DNA of 64,000 nucleotides from positions 124,001 to 188,000 of the forward strand of contig NZ_FOMS01000006.1 of NCBI RefSeq assembly GCF_900112685.1. Direction: 5' to 3'. The notes under the pieces were generated by a model. That model ran no database searches, had not been told where the DNA came from, and saw nothing but the letters and a program-made list of their open reading frames with translations. Positions 26,033 to 34,943 of the stretch are shown here, piece by piece (the first letter of the stretch is position 1; every line of letters starts with the position of its first letter). Source of the stretch: Roseivivax sediminis. Lineage in GTDB: Bacteria > Pseudomonadota > Alphaproteobacteria > Rhodobacterales > Rhodobacteraceae. The translations under genes were made by a program, and so were the position numbers.

Positions 26033-26632
26033 TCAGAGATAGCCGGTCAGTATCGCCACTCCAGCCAAGGCCATGGCTCCACCGCCCGCCTGCAACGCAG
26101 CACGTGAGATGCGAGCGCCCACTTGGCTGAAACCGAAGCCGATTCCTACGCCGATAGCGTGCAGAACGGCTGTGGCGAACATGAAGCCCAGAGCATATTC
26201 AAGGCCCGATACGCCTGCTGGAATTTCCGCTCCATGCGCATGACCGTGGAAGATCGCGAAGAACCCGACCAGCGCCATCGCCGCCGCCGTCGGCACATGC
26301 CACTGCAATGCGACCGCCAGGCCGAGCACGATCACCGAAGCAACGATGCCGAGTTCGACGAACGGCACCGGCGCACCGGCGATGCCGAGCGCTCCGCCCA
26401 CTGCCATCATCAGCACGAACGTCGCCGGCACCAGCCACAGCGCACGGCCACCGACATAGGCCGCGAACATGCCGACCGCGACCATGGCGAGCACATGATC
26501 CAGGCCGCCGATCGGATGGCTGAAGCCATGCATGAAGCCATGCGTATCGCCGACGCCCGTATGGGCGAGCGCAACGCTCGGGACTGCACTTAGCGCAAGC
26601 GCGGCGAATCCCGCCGTGAACATTCTGCTCAT
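26033..26632 (-). CDS. hupE: HupE/UreJ-family nickel permease
   Basis: 199 residues from an ATG behind GGAGGGAT. A cleavable signal (MSRMFTAGFAALALSAVPSV ending ALAHT) is followed by the HupE nickel-binding signature HGFMHGFSHPIGGLDHVLAM, then five more hydrophobic helices. A second His-rich loop (FFAIFHGHAHGAE) is also typical. It imports Ni2+ for [NiFe]-hydrogenase assembly. It is downstream of hypB in the same direction but separated by about 190 bases, with a possible promoter of its own. Confidence 0.93.
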   Translation of the reverse strand: MSRMFTAGFAALALSAVPSVALAHTGVGDTHGFMHGFSHPIGGLDHVLAMVAVGMFAAYVGGRALWLVPATFVLMMAVGGALGIAGAPVPFVELGIVASVIVLGLAVALQWHVPTAAAMALVGFFAIFHGHAHGAEIPAGVSGLEYALGFMFATAVLHAIGVGIGFGFSQVGARISRAALQAGGGAMALAGVAILTGYL

Positions 26633-26662
26633 GTTGTTATCCCTCCAAGTTGGTGCCGTAAG

Positions 26663-26691
26663 ACGATATTGAGAAAACTTCATACCGTCAA
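26663..26691 (-). promoter_or_regulatory. Possible sigma70 promoter before hupE
   Basis: On the minus strand TTGACG and TATCGT are separated by 17 bases, about 30 bases upstream of the hupE start, in an AT-rich stretch. A plausible but weak match. Confidence 0.3.
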
Positions 26692-26825
26692 CAGGGGCGA
26701 CAAAATAGTTATATATTTCAAATACTTATGTGTATCCTTCCAACAACCAACGCGCTCGCCGCTGTTGAATGCGGCAGCGAACAACAGGCTGCGTCACTAC
26801 GGTTCGGTTGGGACTTTTCAGTTGG

Positions 26826-27788
26826 TCAGACGATCTCCCCCCGATGGTCGCGCAACCACTCGTACCAGGCCGCCATGCCGTCGCCGGTGCGGACGGAGAG
26901 ACTTATCGCCTGGATAGACGGATTGACCTTGCGCGCATTCGCGATCGCGGTATCGACGTCGAAGTCGACGTACGGGAGCAGATCGGTCTTGTTGACGATC
27001 ATCAGGTCCGCTGCCTGGAACATGTGCGGGTATTTGAGCGGCTTGTCGTCGCCCTCGGCAACGGACAGGACGATGACCTTGGCCCGTTCGCCCAGATCGA
27101 ACAGCGCAGGACAAACGAGGTTGCCAACATTCTCGATCAGCACCATCGAACCGACCTGCGGCTTCAACTCGTCGAGCCCCCGAGCGATCATGTCGGCTTC
27201 CAGATGGCAACCGGCACCCGTATTTATCTGAACGGTCGCTGCTCCCGCGGCGCGGATGCGTTCGCCGTCATTGACGGTCGCCTGGTCGCCCTCGATCACG
27301 AAGATGGGCAGTTCGTCCTTGAGGTCGCGGATGGTGCGCTCGAGCAGCGTCGTCTTGCCCGCGCCCGGAGAGCTGACGATGTTCAGCGCAAGGATCTCCC
27401 GGCCCTCGAACCAGCCGCGATTGCGCGTGGCGAGTTGGTCGTTCTTGGCCAGTATGCGAGCCTCCAGATCGACCACGCTCGTGGTGTGATCATGGCCACC
27501 ATGCCCGTGATGGTGGTGATCGTGATGCTCGTGATCGTGCAGTTCGTCGTCGGCGTGATGATGGTCGTGAGAATGGCTATGCCTGTGCTCGTGGACATTG
27601 CCGTCGCCGTGATCGTGGGCATGAGAATGCTCGTGCGCGTGACCGTGCTGGTGGCGGTGGTCGTGATGATGCGCATGGGCGTGCACATGATCGTCCGCGT
27701 GATTGTCACCGAGCGGCAGCTCCGCGCCGGTCTGAAGGTTCATCATCCGGGCCTCGGCCTTCGATCCGCATCCGCAGGTCACGCACAT
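26826..27788 (-). CDS. hypB: HypB nickel-incorporation GTPase (copy 1)
   Basis: 320 residues from the ATG that overlaps the hypA stop. The N-terminal CxxCGC metal site is present (MCVTCGCGSK). Residues about 30-100 are a very long histidine-rich segment, over 30 His, a nickel store. The GTPase domain has the P-loop IVSSPGAGKTTLLERT, FVIEGDQATVNDGERI, the metal site GAGCHLEADMI, ENVGNLVCPALFDLGE and the NKTD specificity motif. It delivers nickel to hydrogenase precursors together with HypA. Confidence 0.95.
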   Translation of the reverse strand: MCVTCGCGSKAEARMMNLQTGAELPLGDNHADDHVHAHAHHHDHRHQHGHAHEHSHAHDHGDGNVHEHRHSHSHDHHHADDELHDHEHHDHHHHGHGGHDHTTSVVDLEARILAKNDQLATRNRGWFEGREILALNIVSSPGAGKTTLLERTIRDLKDELPIFVIEGDQATVNDGERIRAAGAATVQINTGAGCHLEADMIARGLDELKPQVGSMVLIENVGNLVCPALFDLGERAKVIVLSVAEGDDKPLKYPHMFQAADLMIVNKTDLLPYVDFDVDTAIANARKVNPSIQAISLSVRTGDGMAAWYEWLRDHRGEIV

Positions 27789-28126
27789 CAGGCTGCCTCC
27801 TCTACTTCCATCTCTCTTATCTTCAGTTCTTCGCCGGCGATCCTCTCGACACGTCGCGAGCCGCAGGCGCAAGCCTGGTACAGGCTGGCGGTCTCGAATT
27901 CGCCGCCGCAGTCGCGGCAGCGGCAGCGGCCGGCGATCTCGTTGATATCGAGCCGAGCGCCATGGAGCGCTGTGCCCTTTGCAACCACATCGAAGCAGAA
28001 CGCCAGCGCATCCGGCATCACTCCCGCCAGCTTCCCGACGTCGATTGCGACGCGCTTCACGCGACGGCCCTTTGCCGCCTCTTCGACGATCGACACTATG
28101 TTGCGGGTGATGCTGAGTTCGTGCAT
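27788..28126 (-). CDS. hypA: HypA nickel metallochaperone (copy 1)
   Basis: 112 residues. MHELSITRNIVSIVEEAAKG contains the nickel-binding N-terminal MHE. The zinc domain has CRDCGGEF and CACGS. It hands Ni2+ to the large subunit with HypB; its stop overlaps the hypB start. The next upstream gene hypE ends 7 bases away, so all are one operon. Confidence 0.94.
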   Translation of the reverse strand: MHELSITRNIVSIVEEAAKGRRVKRVAIDVGKLAGVMPDALAFCFDVVAKGTALHGARLDINEIAGRCRCRDCGGEFETASLYQACACGSRRVERIAGEELKIREMEVEEAA

Positions 28127-28133
28127 CTCGACC

Positions 28134-29201
28134 TCAACAGATGCGCGGCAATTGTTCGCCGACCAGCATGTCGACGATCCGTCGCCCACCGAAGACGGTC
28201 TGCATCGTCACCCTGCCAGCCTCGCCGCGACTGGCGCGGCCGATCAGCGAGGAACCCGCCCCGAGCGGGTGCGCGCGAAGTGCTGCAAGCGCAGCGTCGA
28301 TCTCCTCGGCAGGCACGGCAACGACAATCTTGCCTTCATTGGCAAGATAGAGCGGGTCGAGCCCGAGAATCTCGCAGAAGCCGCGCACTTCCTCGCGCAG
28401 CGGCACTGCCCCCTCGTCGATCTCGATCGAGACGCCGGAGGCTTCGGCAATTTCATTCAGCACCGTGGCGATGCCGCCGCGCGTCGCGTCGCGAATGCAG
28501 CGCGTGCCGGGCGCAGCCTCAAGCAGCGCATCGATCAGCCCGTGCAGCGGGGCGCAGTCGCTGAGGATTTCCGACTCGAGCGCGAGATCGCCGCGCGCGG
28601 CGAGGATCGCCGCGCCGTGGTCACCGAGCAGGCCGTTGACCAGGATGCCGTCGCCCGGTCGCACCGTATCGATGCCAAGGATCCGGTCAGGCGGGATAAC
28701 GCCGACGCCGGTCGTTGTGATGAACAGCTTGTCGCAGGCGCCGCGCTGCACCACCTTGGTGTCTCCGGTCACGATGGTGACTCCGGCCTCTGCCGCTGCT
28801 TTCGCCATGGAGAGCGCGATGCGCCGCAGTTCGTCGATCTTCATGCCTTCCTCGATCACGACGGCGCAGGAAAGATAGAGAGGCTTTGCACCGCCGACGG
28901 CGAGGTCATTCACCGTGCCGAAAACGGCGAGCTTGCCGATATCGCCGCCGGGGAAAGACAACGGGTCTACGACGAAGGAGTCCGTAGTGAAGGCGAGCCG
29001 GTCGCCATGGGCGGCGAGAGCGGCAAGATCGAAGCGCGCCTGGTCCTCCAGCGCTTCGGGCGAGCCGGTAGCAAATACGCTGATGAAGACATCGTCGATA
29101 AGGTCCTTCATCGCCTTGCCGCCGCCGCCATGGGAAAGCGTCACCGCCGGCACATGGACCTGGCCGAGTCTACGTTTCGGTGGCCGTGGCATGACGTTCA
29201 T
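28134..29201 (-). CDS. hypE: HypE carbamoyl dehydratase
   Basis: 355 residues in the PurM/ThiL fold: VTLSHGGGGKAMKDLIDDVF, FTTDSFVVDPLSFPGGDIGK, IVTGDTKVV, and the C-terminal PRIC. The final cysteine receives the carbamoyl group from HypF and is dehydrated to thiocyanate, the source of the active-site CN ligands. Overlaps hypD by 4 bases. Confidence 0.95.
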   Translation of the reverse strand: MNVMPRPPKRRLGQVHVPAVTLSHGGGGKAMKDLIDDVFISVFATGSPEALEDQARFDLAALAAHGDRLAFTTDSFVVDPLSFPGGDIGKLAVFGTVNDLAVGGAKPLYLSCAVVIEEGMKIDELRRIALSMAKAAAEAGVTIVTGDTKVVQRGACDKLFITTTGVGVIPPDRILGIDTVRPGDGILVNGLLGDHGAAILAARGDLALESEILSDCAPLHGLIDALLEAAPGTRCIRDATRGGIATVLNEIAEASGVSIEIDEGAVPLREEVRGFCEILGLDPLYLANEGKIVVAVPAEEIDAALAALRAHPLGAGSSLIGRASRGEAGRVTMQTVFGGRRIVDMLVGEQLPRIC

Positions 29202-30343
29202 GTCGCAGCCGCCATCGTTTCATCGCGCTGTGGCTTGACGCCGCCATACTGATAGTATGCGGCGCACGCACCCTCCGGCGAAACCATCAGCGCGCCGAGC
29301 GGCGTCTCGGGCGTGCAGAGCGTGCCGAACACCTTGCACTGCCACGGTTTCAGCACGCCCTTCAACACCTCGCCGCACTGGCAGGATTTCGGGTCGGCGA
29401 TCTTCACGTTGGGGATTGCGAACTTTCGCTCGGCATCGAAGCGGGCGTATTCATCGCGCACCTTGACGCCTGAATGATCGATCGAGCCAAGGCCCCGCCA
29501 TTCGAAGAACTCGCGCAACTCGTAGACCCTGGCGACGGCCGCAAGCGCCGGGTCGTTGCCGGCTTCCGGAACGATGCGCTTGTACTGGTTTTCGATCTCG
29601 GCCCTGCCTTCCGAGATCTGCTTCAGGATCATCCAGATCGACTGCAGCACATCGAGCGGCTCGAAGCCCGCTACCACCATCGGCCGCTTGTAGAAGTCGG
29701 CGATGAACTCGTAGGGTGCTGTGCCGATCACCATGGAGACGTGCCCGGGCCCGAGAAAGCCGTCGAGATGCAGGTCCGGGCTGTCGAGGATCGCCTTGAT
29801 CGTCGGCACAATGGTGATGTGATTGCAGAAGACCGAAAAGTTCTCGATGCCGTCGGCCTCAGCCTGCAGCACCGTGAGCGCCGTCGAAGGCATCGTCGTC
29901 TCGAAGCCGAGGCCGAAGAAGACCACCTCGCGGTCGGGATTGTTGCGGGCAAGCGCCAGCGCATCCATCGGCGAATAGACCATGCGCACGTCGGCGCCGT
30001 CGGCCTTGGCTTGCATAAGACTCTTCTTTGATCCGGGAACGCGCATGGCGTCGCCGAAGGTCGTGAAAATCACCCCGGGCCGCTCGGCGATCGCCACGCA
30101 GTCGTCGACGCGGCCCATAGGAAGAACGCAGACCGGACAGCCCGGCCCATGCACCAGTTCGATGGAAGGCGGCAGCATGCCTTCCAACCCGTAGCGGAAG
30201 ATCGAGTGCGTGTGGCCGCCGCACACTTCCATGATGTTCAGCGGCCGGGTCCTGGTTATCTCGATCTGGTCGGCAAGCGTTTCGATCTCGCGGACCAGCG
30301 CCCTGGCCTTGTCACGGTCGCGGAATTCGTCTGCGAATTTCAT
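29198..30343 (-). CDS. hypD: HypD iron-ligand assembly scaffold
   Basis: 381 residues from the ATG at 30343. All HypD signatures are visible: IMEVCGGHTHSIFRYG, VHGPGCPVCVLPMGRVD, FTTFGDAMRVPGS, LGFETTMP and the C-terminal [4Fe-4S] motif QCGEVLKGVLKPWQCKVFGT followed by LC. It holds the Fe while CN and CO are attached, with HypC. Overlaps the SIS gene by 4 bases and hypE by 4. Confidence 0.95.
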   Translation of the reverse strand: MKFADEFRDRDKARALVREIETLADQIEITRTRPLNIMEVCGGHTHSIFRYGLEGMLPPSIELVHGPGCPVCVLPMGRVDDCVAIAERPGVIFTTFGDAMRVPGSKKSLMQAKADGADVRMVYSPMDALALARNNPDREVVFFGLGFETTMPSTALTVLQAEADGIENFSVFCNHITIVPTIKAILDSPDLHLDGFLGPGHVSMVIGTAPYEFIADFYKRPMVVAGFEPLDVLQSIWMILKQISEGRAEIENQYKRIVPEAGNDPALAAVARVYELREFFEWRGLGSIDHSGVKVRDEYARFDAERKFAIPNVKIADPKSCQCGEVLKGVLKPWQCKVFGTLCTPETPLGALMVSPEGACAAYYQYGGVKPQRDETMAAAT

Positions 30344-31032
30344 TGGACCTTCTCCTTGCCGGCCGCGGAGCCCCTTTGGTCCGCGAGCAGTGTGTGCACG
30401 AGATCCCAAAGGATGTGGTAGGCTGCAACGTGGCATTCCTGGATGCGGTGGATCGAGGTCGACGGCACAACGAGGCAGTGGTCGACCGCGCCGGACGATT
30501 TCATCTTGCCGCCGTCGCCGCCGGTGAGGCCGATGGTGGCGACGCCCATTTCCTTCGCCTTCTGGAAGGCGGCGATCAGGTTCTGCGAGTTGCCGCTGGT
30601 CGAAATGCCGATCAGCGCGTCACCCTTCCTGGCATGCGCCACGAGTTGGCGCACGAAGACATGGTCGAAGCCGAGGTCGTTGCCAACCGCCGAGATCATG
30701 GCAAGATCGGCGACGAGGTTGGTCGCCGCGAGTGCCGGCCGCCCTGCAGTGACGGGATGCACGAACTCGACTGCCACATGCGAGGCGTCGCAGCTCGATC
30801 CGCCGTTGCCCATCGAGAAGAGTTGGCCGTTGCGCCGGTACACATCGGCCAGCGTATGCGCTGCCGCGACAAGTATTTCGGCCTGACCACCGAAGAAGCG
30901 CTCGCTGGTCTCGCGCGAGTCGCGCGCCTTCTCGGCGACCGAATGCAGCAGTGCCGCCTCAAGTTTCGCGGGGTCCTGCGCCTTCCCGTGCAGGTACGGA
31001 TATAACCCTTGAAGAGCGCCTTCTTGGGACAT
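30340..31032 (-). CDS. SIS-domain protein (GmhA-like) inside the hyp operon
   Basis: 230 residues of phosphoheptose-isomerase type: FSMGNGGSSCDASHVAVEFV, LIGISTSGNSQNLIAAFQKA, LTGGDGGKMKSSGAVDHCLV and RIQECHVAAYHILWDLVH. Sugar-phosphate isomerases of this kind make lipopolysaccharide heptose, but here the gene overlaps hypD and is 13 bases from hypC, as seen in some clusters for group 1h hydrogenases. No role in hydrogenase maturation is established. Isomerase fold certain; substrate unknown. Confidence 0.85.
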   Translation of the reverse strand: MSQEGALQGLYPYLHGKAQDPAKLEAALLHSVAEKARDSRETSERFFGGQAEILVAAAHTLADVYRRNGQLFSMGNGGSSCDASHVAVEFVHPVTAGRPALAATNLVADLAMISAVGNDLGFDHVFVRQLVAHARKGDALIGISTSGNSQNLIAAFQKAKEMGVATIGLTGGDGGKMKSSGAVDHCLVVPSTSIHRIQECHVAAYHILWDLVHTLLADQRGSAAGKEKVQ

Positions 31033-31045
31033 TTTTCGATCCTCC

Positions 31046-31327
31046 CTAATGTACCGAGCTTTGACGCATCGCCTCTATCTCGGCCTGCGCCTCGCCGAGT
31101 TCGGTCAGTATCTTCAGCGTTTGCGCCGCCTCGTGCTCGTCGATGCGGCTCATGGCGAAGCCGACATGCACGAGCACCCAGTCGCCGATGCAGGATTCAA
31201 CTGGATGCGCCTCATCGACCACGCAGGCGATGTTGATCTGGCGCCGCACGCCGCTGACATCGACCGTCGCGAGTTTCTTCGCCGCGTCATCGATCCTTAC
31301 GATCCGTCCCGGAATACCGAGGCACAT
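31046..31327 (-). CDS. hypC: HypC chaperone
   Basis: 93 residues beginning MCLGIPGRIVRIDD, whose Cys2 (after Met removal, the N-terminal Cys) binds Fe(CN)2CO with HypD. DWVLVHVGFAMSRIDEHEA is the conserved C-terminal block. Its start lies within the last 31 bases of hypF. One HypC serves the window; no second copy accompanies the hox operon. Confidence 0.95.
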   Translation of the reverse strand: MCLGIPGRIVRIDDAAKKLATVDVSGVRRQINIACVVDEAHPVESCIGDWVLVHVGFAMSRIDEHEAAQTLKILTELGEAQAEIEAMRQSSVH

Positions 31328-33753
31328 GAGCTTCCTCCCTTTCGCCGGGTCATCCCGGCATCGATAAGATGTGCAGCGGCGACTGCTGCCTGGCCAAGCG
31401 AAACACCGCCGTCATTGGCGGGCACCTTAGCGTGGGTAAGGACGTTGAAATCCTTCTGCTCAAGGCGGCGAACCGTCTCCTCGAGCAGGACGCTGTTCTG
31501 GAAACAGCCGCCGGAGAGCGCGACCGTGTCGAAACGCGGGCCGGCCTCGTCCTCTCGGCGCGCAAGCTTGAGCGCCATGGCCGCGACTGCCTTCGCCAGT
31601 CCCTTGTGGAAGCGGGCGGCCATGACCGGGACGGGCGTCCCGAGGACGAGGTCGCCGAGGATGGCATTCCACATGCCGAGCGGTTCAATATAGGGCAGGC
31701 CTGAGCCCTTCAGGTTGGGGATCGTCAGCGGATAGGCGAGTTCGTCACCTTCTTCGACAAGCGTGCGCCGGCAGACGACGGCTTCGAGCCGGATCGCCGC
31801 CTCGCCCTCATAGGCCTGGCGCTCAAAGCAGATGCCAAGCGCCCCCGCGACCGCATCGAACAGACGTCCGCAAGACGAGGCTGCCGGCGAATTCACGCCG
31901 TTGCGGATCATCGAATCGAGTGTCGGGCGGGGCTTGGCCGACAGCTTGCCGAACAGCTCAAGATCGCCGAAATTCATGGCGAAATGCGCCCAGCCCATCT
32001 CGGCCATCAGATGGGCATAGAGATTCCGCCAGGGTTCCCGCGAGGCCTGCGCTCCACCCGGCATGGCGACGGGCTTGAAGGTCCCCAGGCGCTCGTAGCC
32101 GCGATAGGATCCCAGCAGGAACTCACCGCCCCAGATCGTCGCGTCCGTCCCCCAACCAAGCCCGTCGAGTACGACGCCCAGTGCTGCGGGCGCGTCAAGC
32201 TGCCACCCGTTCTCGGCGAGGCAGGAGGCCATGTGGGCGTGATGATGCTGGACCTCGACCAGCGGGAGGCTGGCGTGCTCTGCACGCTCCCTCGCCATTT
32301 TGGCGGACAGGTAGTCCGGATGCATGTCGCAGGCGATAGCCTGCGGCTTGTGGTCGAAGAGAGCCTCAAACAGCGCGAGGTTCCTGCCGTAGTCATCGAA
32401 CGTGGCTGCGTCCTCGAGGTCGCCCTGATGCTGCGACAGCACCGCACGGCTATCCTTGACGAGACAGAAGGTCGCTTTCAGCTCGGGGCCGAAGGCCAGC
32501 ACTTCCGGCGCTTCGGCAAAATCCTCCGGCAACGCGATGGAAGCCGGCGCATAGCCGCGCGCACGCCGCAGCACCCGGACCTTCCCGACCATCGACCGCA
32601 CCACCGAATCATCTACCCGGTTGGCGATCTCACGGTCGTGGACCAGGGCATAGGGCGTGATCGCGCCGAGCGTGCTGGCCGCCTGCGCATCGTCTGTCGC
32701 CTGAGGCTCGTCCGACATGTTTCCGCTGGTCATGACCACGGGACGCGCCATGCGACGGAACATCAACACATGAAGCGGCGTCGACGGCAGCATGAACCCG
32801 AGCGTCGCAAGCCCTGGCGCGACCGCTTCAGACAGCGTTTCCGGGCCTTGCGCCTGCAGCAGAACGATAGGCGCCGCGGGCGACTTCAGCGCCTTTTCTT
32901 CGTCGGGCGAAACGCTGCAGAAGCGACGGATGACCTCGATGTCGCGCGCCATCAGGGCAAAGGGTTTCGCATCGCGGCGCTTCAGCTTTCGCAGGCGCTC
33001 CACCGTCTCGGCCTTGGTGGCGTCGCAGGCGAGTTGGTAGCCGCCGAGCGCCTTGACGGCGACGATCTCGCCCTTCTGGACCAGGCTCATCGCCGCGTCG
33101 ACGTCGTCGAGCATTGAATGCTGCTCGTAGCTGAGGGCGCGGCCATCGAAGCGGATCAGCCGCGCCTTCGGCCCGCAGACATGGCAGGCAATCGGCTCGG
33201 CATGGAAGCGCCGGTCGGCGGGATCGCAATATTCGGCGGCGCATTCCTCGCAAAGCGGAAAGGCCACCATGCTGGTCGTCCCGCGATCGTAGGGGACGCC
33301 GCGCACGATGGTCAGCCGCGGTCCGCAATGCGTGCAGTTGGTGAAGGGATAGCGGTAGCGGCGGGCGAACGGGTCGAGCACTTCTGCCGCGCAGGCCTCG
33401 CAGATTGCGGCATCGGGCGCGATTTCGGTGTGTGTTTCGCCCGACGCGCTTTCGACGATGACGAAGCCTTCGGCGACGGCTCGGCTGAAGGGCTTGACCT
33501 CGATCGCCGTGATGTCGGCGAGCGGCGGAGGCTCCGCGCGCAACCTGTCGAGCAACTGCTGGATATCCGAGGCGGTCCCGCGGGCATGGATCAGCACGCC
33601 CTCGCCGTCGTTCAGGACCTCGCCATCGATCCGGCACTCATTCGCGTACCGCCAGACGGTCGGCCGGAAGCCAACCCCTTGCACGCGGCCGCGCACGCGA
33701 ATCTGGACGCTTTCGATCCGCTGGGCGGCCTGCCGGGAAAGTAGCGCGGTCAT
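31297..33753 (-). CDS. hypF: HypF carbamoyltransferase
   Basis: 818 residues from ATG 33753. Domains in order: acylphosphatase (VQIRVRGRVQGVGFRPTVWR), two zinc-finger pairs (CEACAAEVLD, CTHCGPR, CEECAAEY, CHVCGPK), YrdC-like (GGYQLACDATKAETVERL), and Kae1-like carbamoyltransferase (VQHHHAHMASCLAENG, LSGGCFQNSVLLEETV). It activates carbamoyl phosphate for HypE. It is slightly extended at its C-terminus, overlapping hypC by 31 bases, and overlaps the NHL gene by 4. Confidence 0.95.
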   Translation of the reverse strand: MTALLSRQAAQRIESVQIRVRGRVQGVGFRPTVWRYANECRIDGEVLNDGEGVLIHARGTASDIQQLLDRLRAEPPPLADITAIEVKPFSRAVAEGFVIVESASGETHTEIAPDAAICEACAAEVLDPFARRYRYPFTNCTHCGPRLTIVRGVPYDRGTTSMVAFPLCEECAAEYCDPADRRFHAEPIACHVCGPKARLIRFDGRALSYEQHSMLDDVDAAMSLVQKGEIVAVKALGGYQLACDATKAETVERLRKLKRRDAKPFALMARDIEVIRRFCSVSPDEEKALKSPAAPIVLLQAQGPETLSEAVAPGLATLGFMLPSTPLHVLMFRRMARPVVMTSGNMSDEPQATDDAQAASTLGAITPYALVHDREIANRVDDSVVRSMVGKVRVLRRARGYAPASIALPEDFAEAPEVLAFGPELKATFCLVKDSRAVLSQHQGDLEDAATFDDYGRNLALFEALFDHKPQAIACDMHPDYLSAKMARERAEHASLPLVEVQHHHAHMASCLAENGWQLDAPAALGVVLDGLGWGTDATIWGGEFLLGSYRGYERLGTFKPVAMPGGAQASREPWRNLYAHLMAEMGWAHFAMNFGDLELFGKLSAKPRPTLDSMIRNGVNSPAASSCGRLFDAVAGALGICFERQAYEGEAAIRLEAVVCRRTLVEEGDELAYPLTIPNLKGSGLPYIEPLGMWNAILGDLVLGTPVPVMAARFHKGLAKAVAAMALKLARREDEAGPRFDTVALSGGCFQNSVLLEETVRRLEQKDFNVLTHAKVPANDGGVSLGQAAVAAAHLIDAGMTRRKGGSSCASVFRDGS

Positions 33754-34943
33754 GGCGCCGCCTCCCACAACAGAACGCGGTTGTTGCCTGTGTCCGCGAT
33801 GGCAAGGAGATCGCCGCAAGCAGCGACCGCGAAGGGCCAGCACAGGCTGTCGCGTGTCGCGAAGCGCCAGCGATTATCGCCCTTGTCGGCAAAGGCCCTC
33901 TGGCCGGCGAGGGCCGTGGCGCCCGCGTCCATACCCAGTTCCTCGACCGGGAAGCCGATCAATCGCGAATTCGCCGTGTCGGCACAGATCAGCATGTCGT
34001 CGCGTACCGTGATCCCATAGGGCATTTGCAGGGCCCGCTCGCTGGGATCATAGCCGGCCCGATTGTGGTCGATGTTGCCGAACGACTTCTGGCCAAGCAC
34101 GACGCTCGCCGGCGCGCCGTCGGCATTGGGCATACCGTTCCAGACCATGATGCGACTATTGCCGGCGTCGGCGACGATGATACGGCCTTCGGTGACAGCT
34201 ATCGCGTGGGGCCAGCGCATGCCGGACGCACCGGCGGCGGCGCCCGCGTTGTCGTCATGCGTCATCATGTCGGCCTGCCCGAGCACGAGATCGGCCGGCT
34301 GGCCGCTGCGGTCGGGCATGGCGTTCCAGACCAGCACGCGGCGGTTCCCTGTATCGGCGACGAACAGGCGGCCGTCGGCGATGGTGACACCGTAGCACCA
34401 GTTGAGCGTGTCGGGACCGGCCCGGTCCATGCCACGATTGGCAAGACCGCTTGCGAAATCCCGCTGCCCGAGCACGAGGTCCGCCGGCTTGTTGGAGTGC
34501 TCGGGCAGTTCCCGCCAGATCAGCACACGGTGGTTCCAGGCATCGGCCACCGCCAGCACACGGCCGTCCGTGGCGAGGCCGGTCGGCATGTTCAGCGTGG
34601 CCGGACCCACTTCGCTTCGAGCATTGCGCCCCTCGGAGAAGAAGTCAGGCTGGCCGATCAGCAGGTCCGCCGGCTGGTTGTCCTCCGTCGGCACGCGGCG
34701 CCAAGACAGCAGGCGGTGATGGCCGGTATCTGCGACGAAGAAAGGCCCCTCGGCGCCTGCGAAGGTCACGCCGCGCGGGCCGAACAGCGTCGACGGGCCG
34801 GGCGCTATGGAAACCGGCAATCCGTCAGGGGTAACGTGATCGCCGAGAACGACGCGGGCGCCGGCGAGATCGAGCAGCGCGGCGGCCGGCGGCGCCATCG
34901 GAGCAGGCCGGCGGAATGCGGCGCTGACCGAGGCGCGCATCAT
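33750..34943 (-). CDS. NHL-repeat protein of the hydrogenase operon
   Basis: 397 residues with about six NHL-type beta-propeller repeats, each ending in motifs such as VADTGHHRLLSWR, VADAWNHRVLIWR, VADTGNRRVLVWN, VADAGNSRIMVWN and IADTGNNRVLLWE, spaced 45-60 residues apart and often followed by ADLVLGQ. No signal peptide is apparent. NHL proteins are a regular part of operons for group 1h [NiFe]-hydrogenases, but their job is not settled; a docking or assembly role is a guess. Starts at ATGATG overlapping the Rieske gene stop. Confidence 0.85.
   Translation of the reverse strand: MMRASVSAAFRRPAPMAPPAAALLDLAGARVVLGDHVTPDGLPVSIAPGPSTLFGPRGVTFAGAEGPFFVADTGHHRLLSWRRVPTEDNQPADLLIGQPDFFSEGRNARSEVGPATLNMPTGLATDGRVLAVADAWNHRVLIWRELPEHSNKPADLVLGQRDFASGLANRGMDRAGPDTLNWCYGVTIADGRLFVADTGNRRVLVWNAMPDRSGQPADLVLGQADMMTHDDNAGAAAGASGMRWPHAIAVTEGRIIVADAGNSRIMVWNGMPNADGAPASVVLGQKSFGNIDHNRAGYDPSERALQMPYGITVRDDMLICADTANSRLIGFPVEELGMDAGATALAGQRAFADKGDNRWRFATRDSLCWPFAVAACGDLLAIADTGNNRVLLWEAAP

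Noticed and set aside
27490..27720. Apparent tandem repeats of CAT/GTG-like triplets
   Set aside because: These are the codons for the HypB histidine tract, not a DNA-level satellite or CRISPR array.
26769..29252. An 827-codon open frame on the plus strand across the hypB-hypA-hypE region
   Set aside because: It is antisense to clearly recognised hyp genes with intact motifs. The long frame follows from high GC codon bias and the His-rich hypB repeat.
31984..33744. Large plus-strand frames opposite hypF
   Set aside because: hypF domains are complete on the minus strand. The frames have no recognisable protein features.
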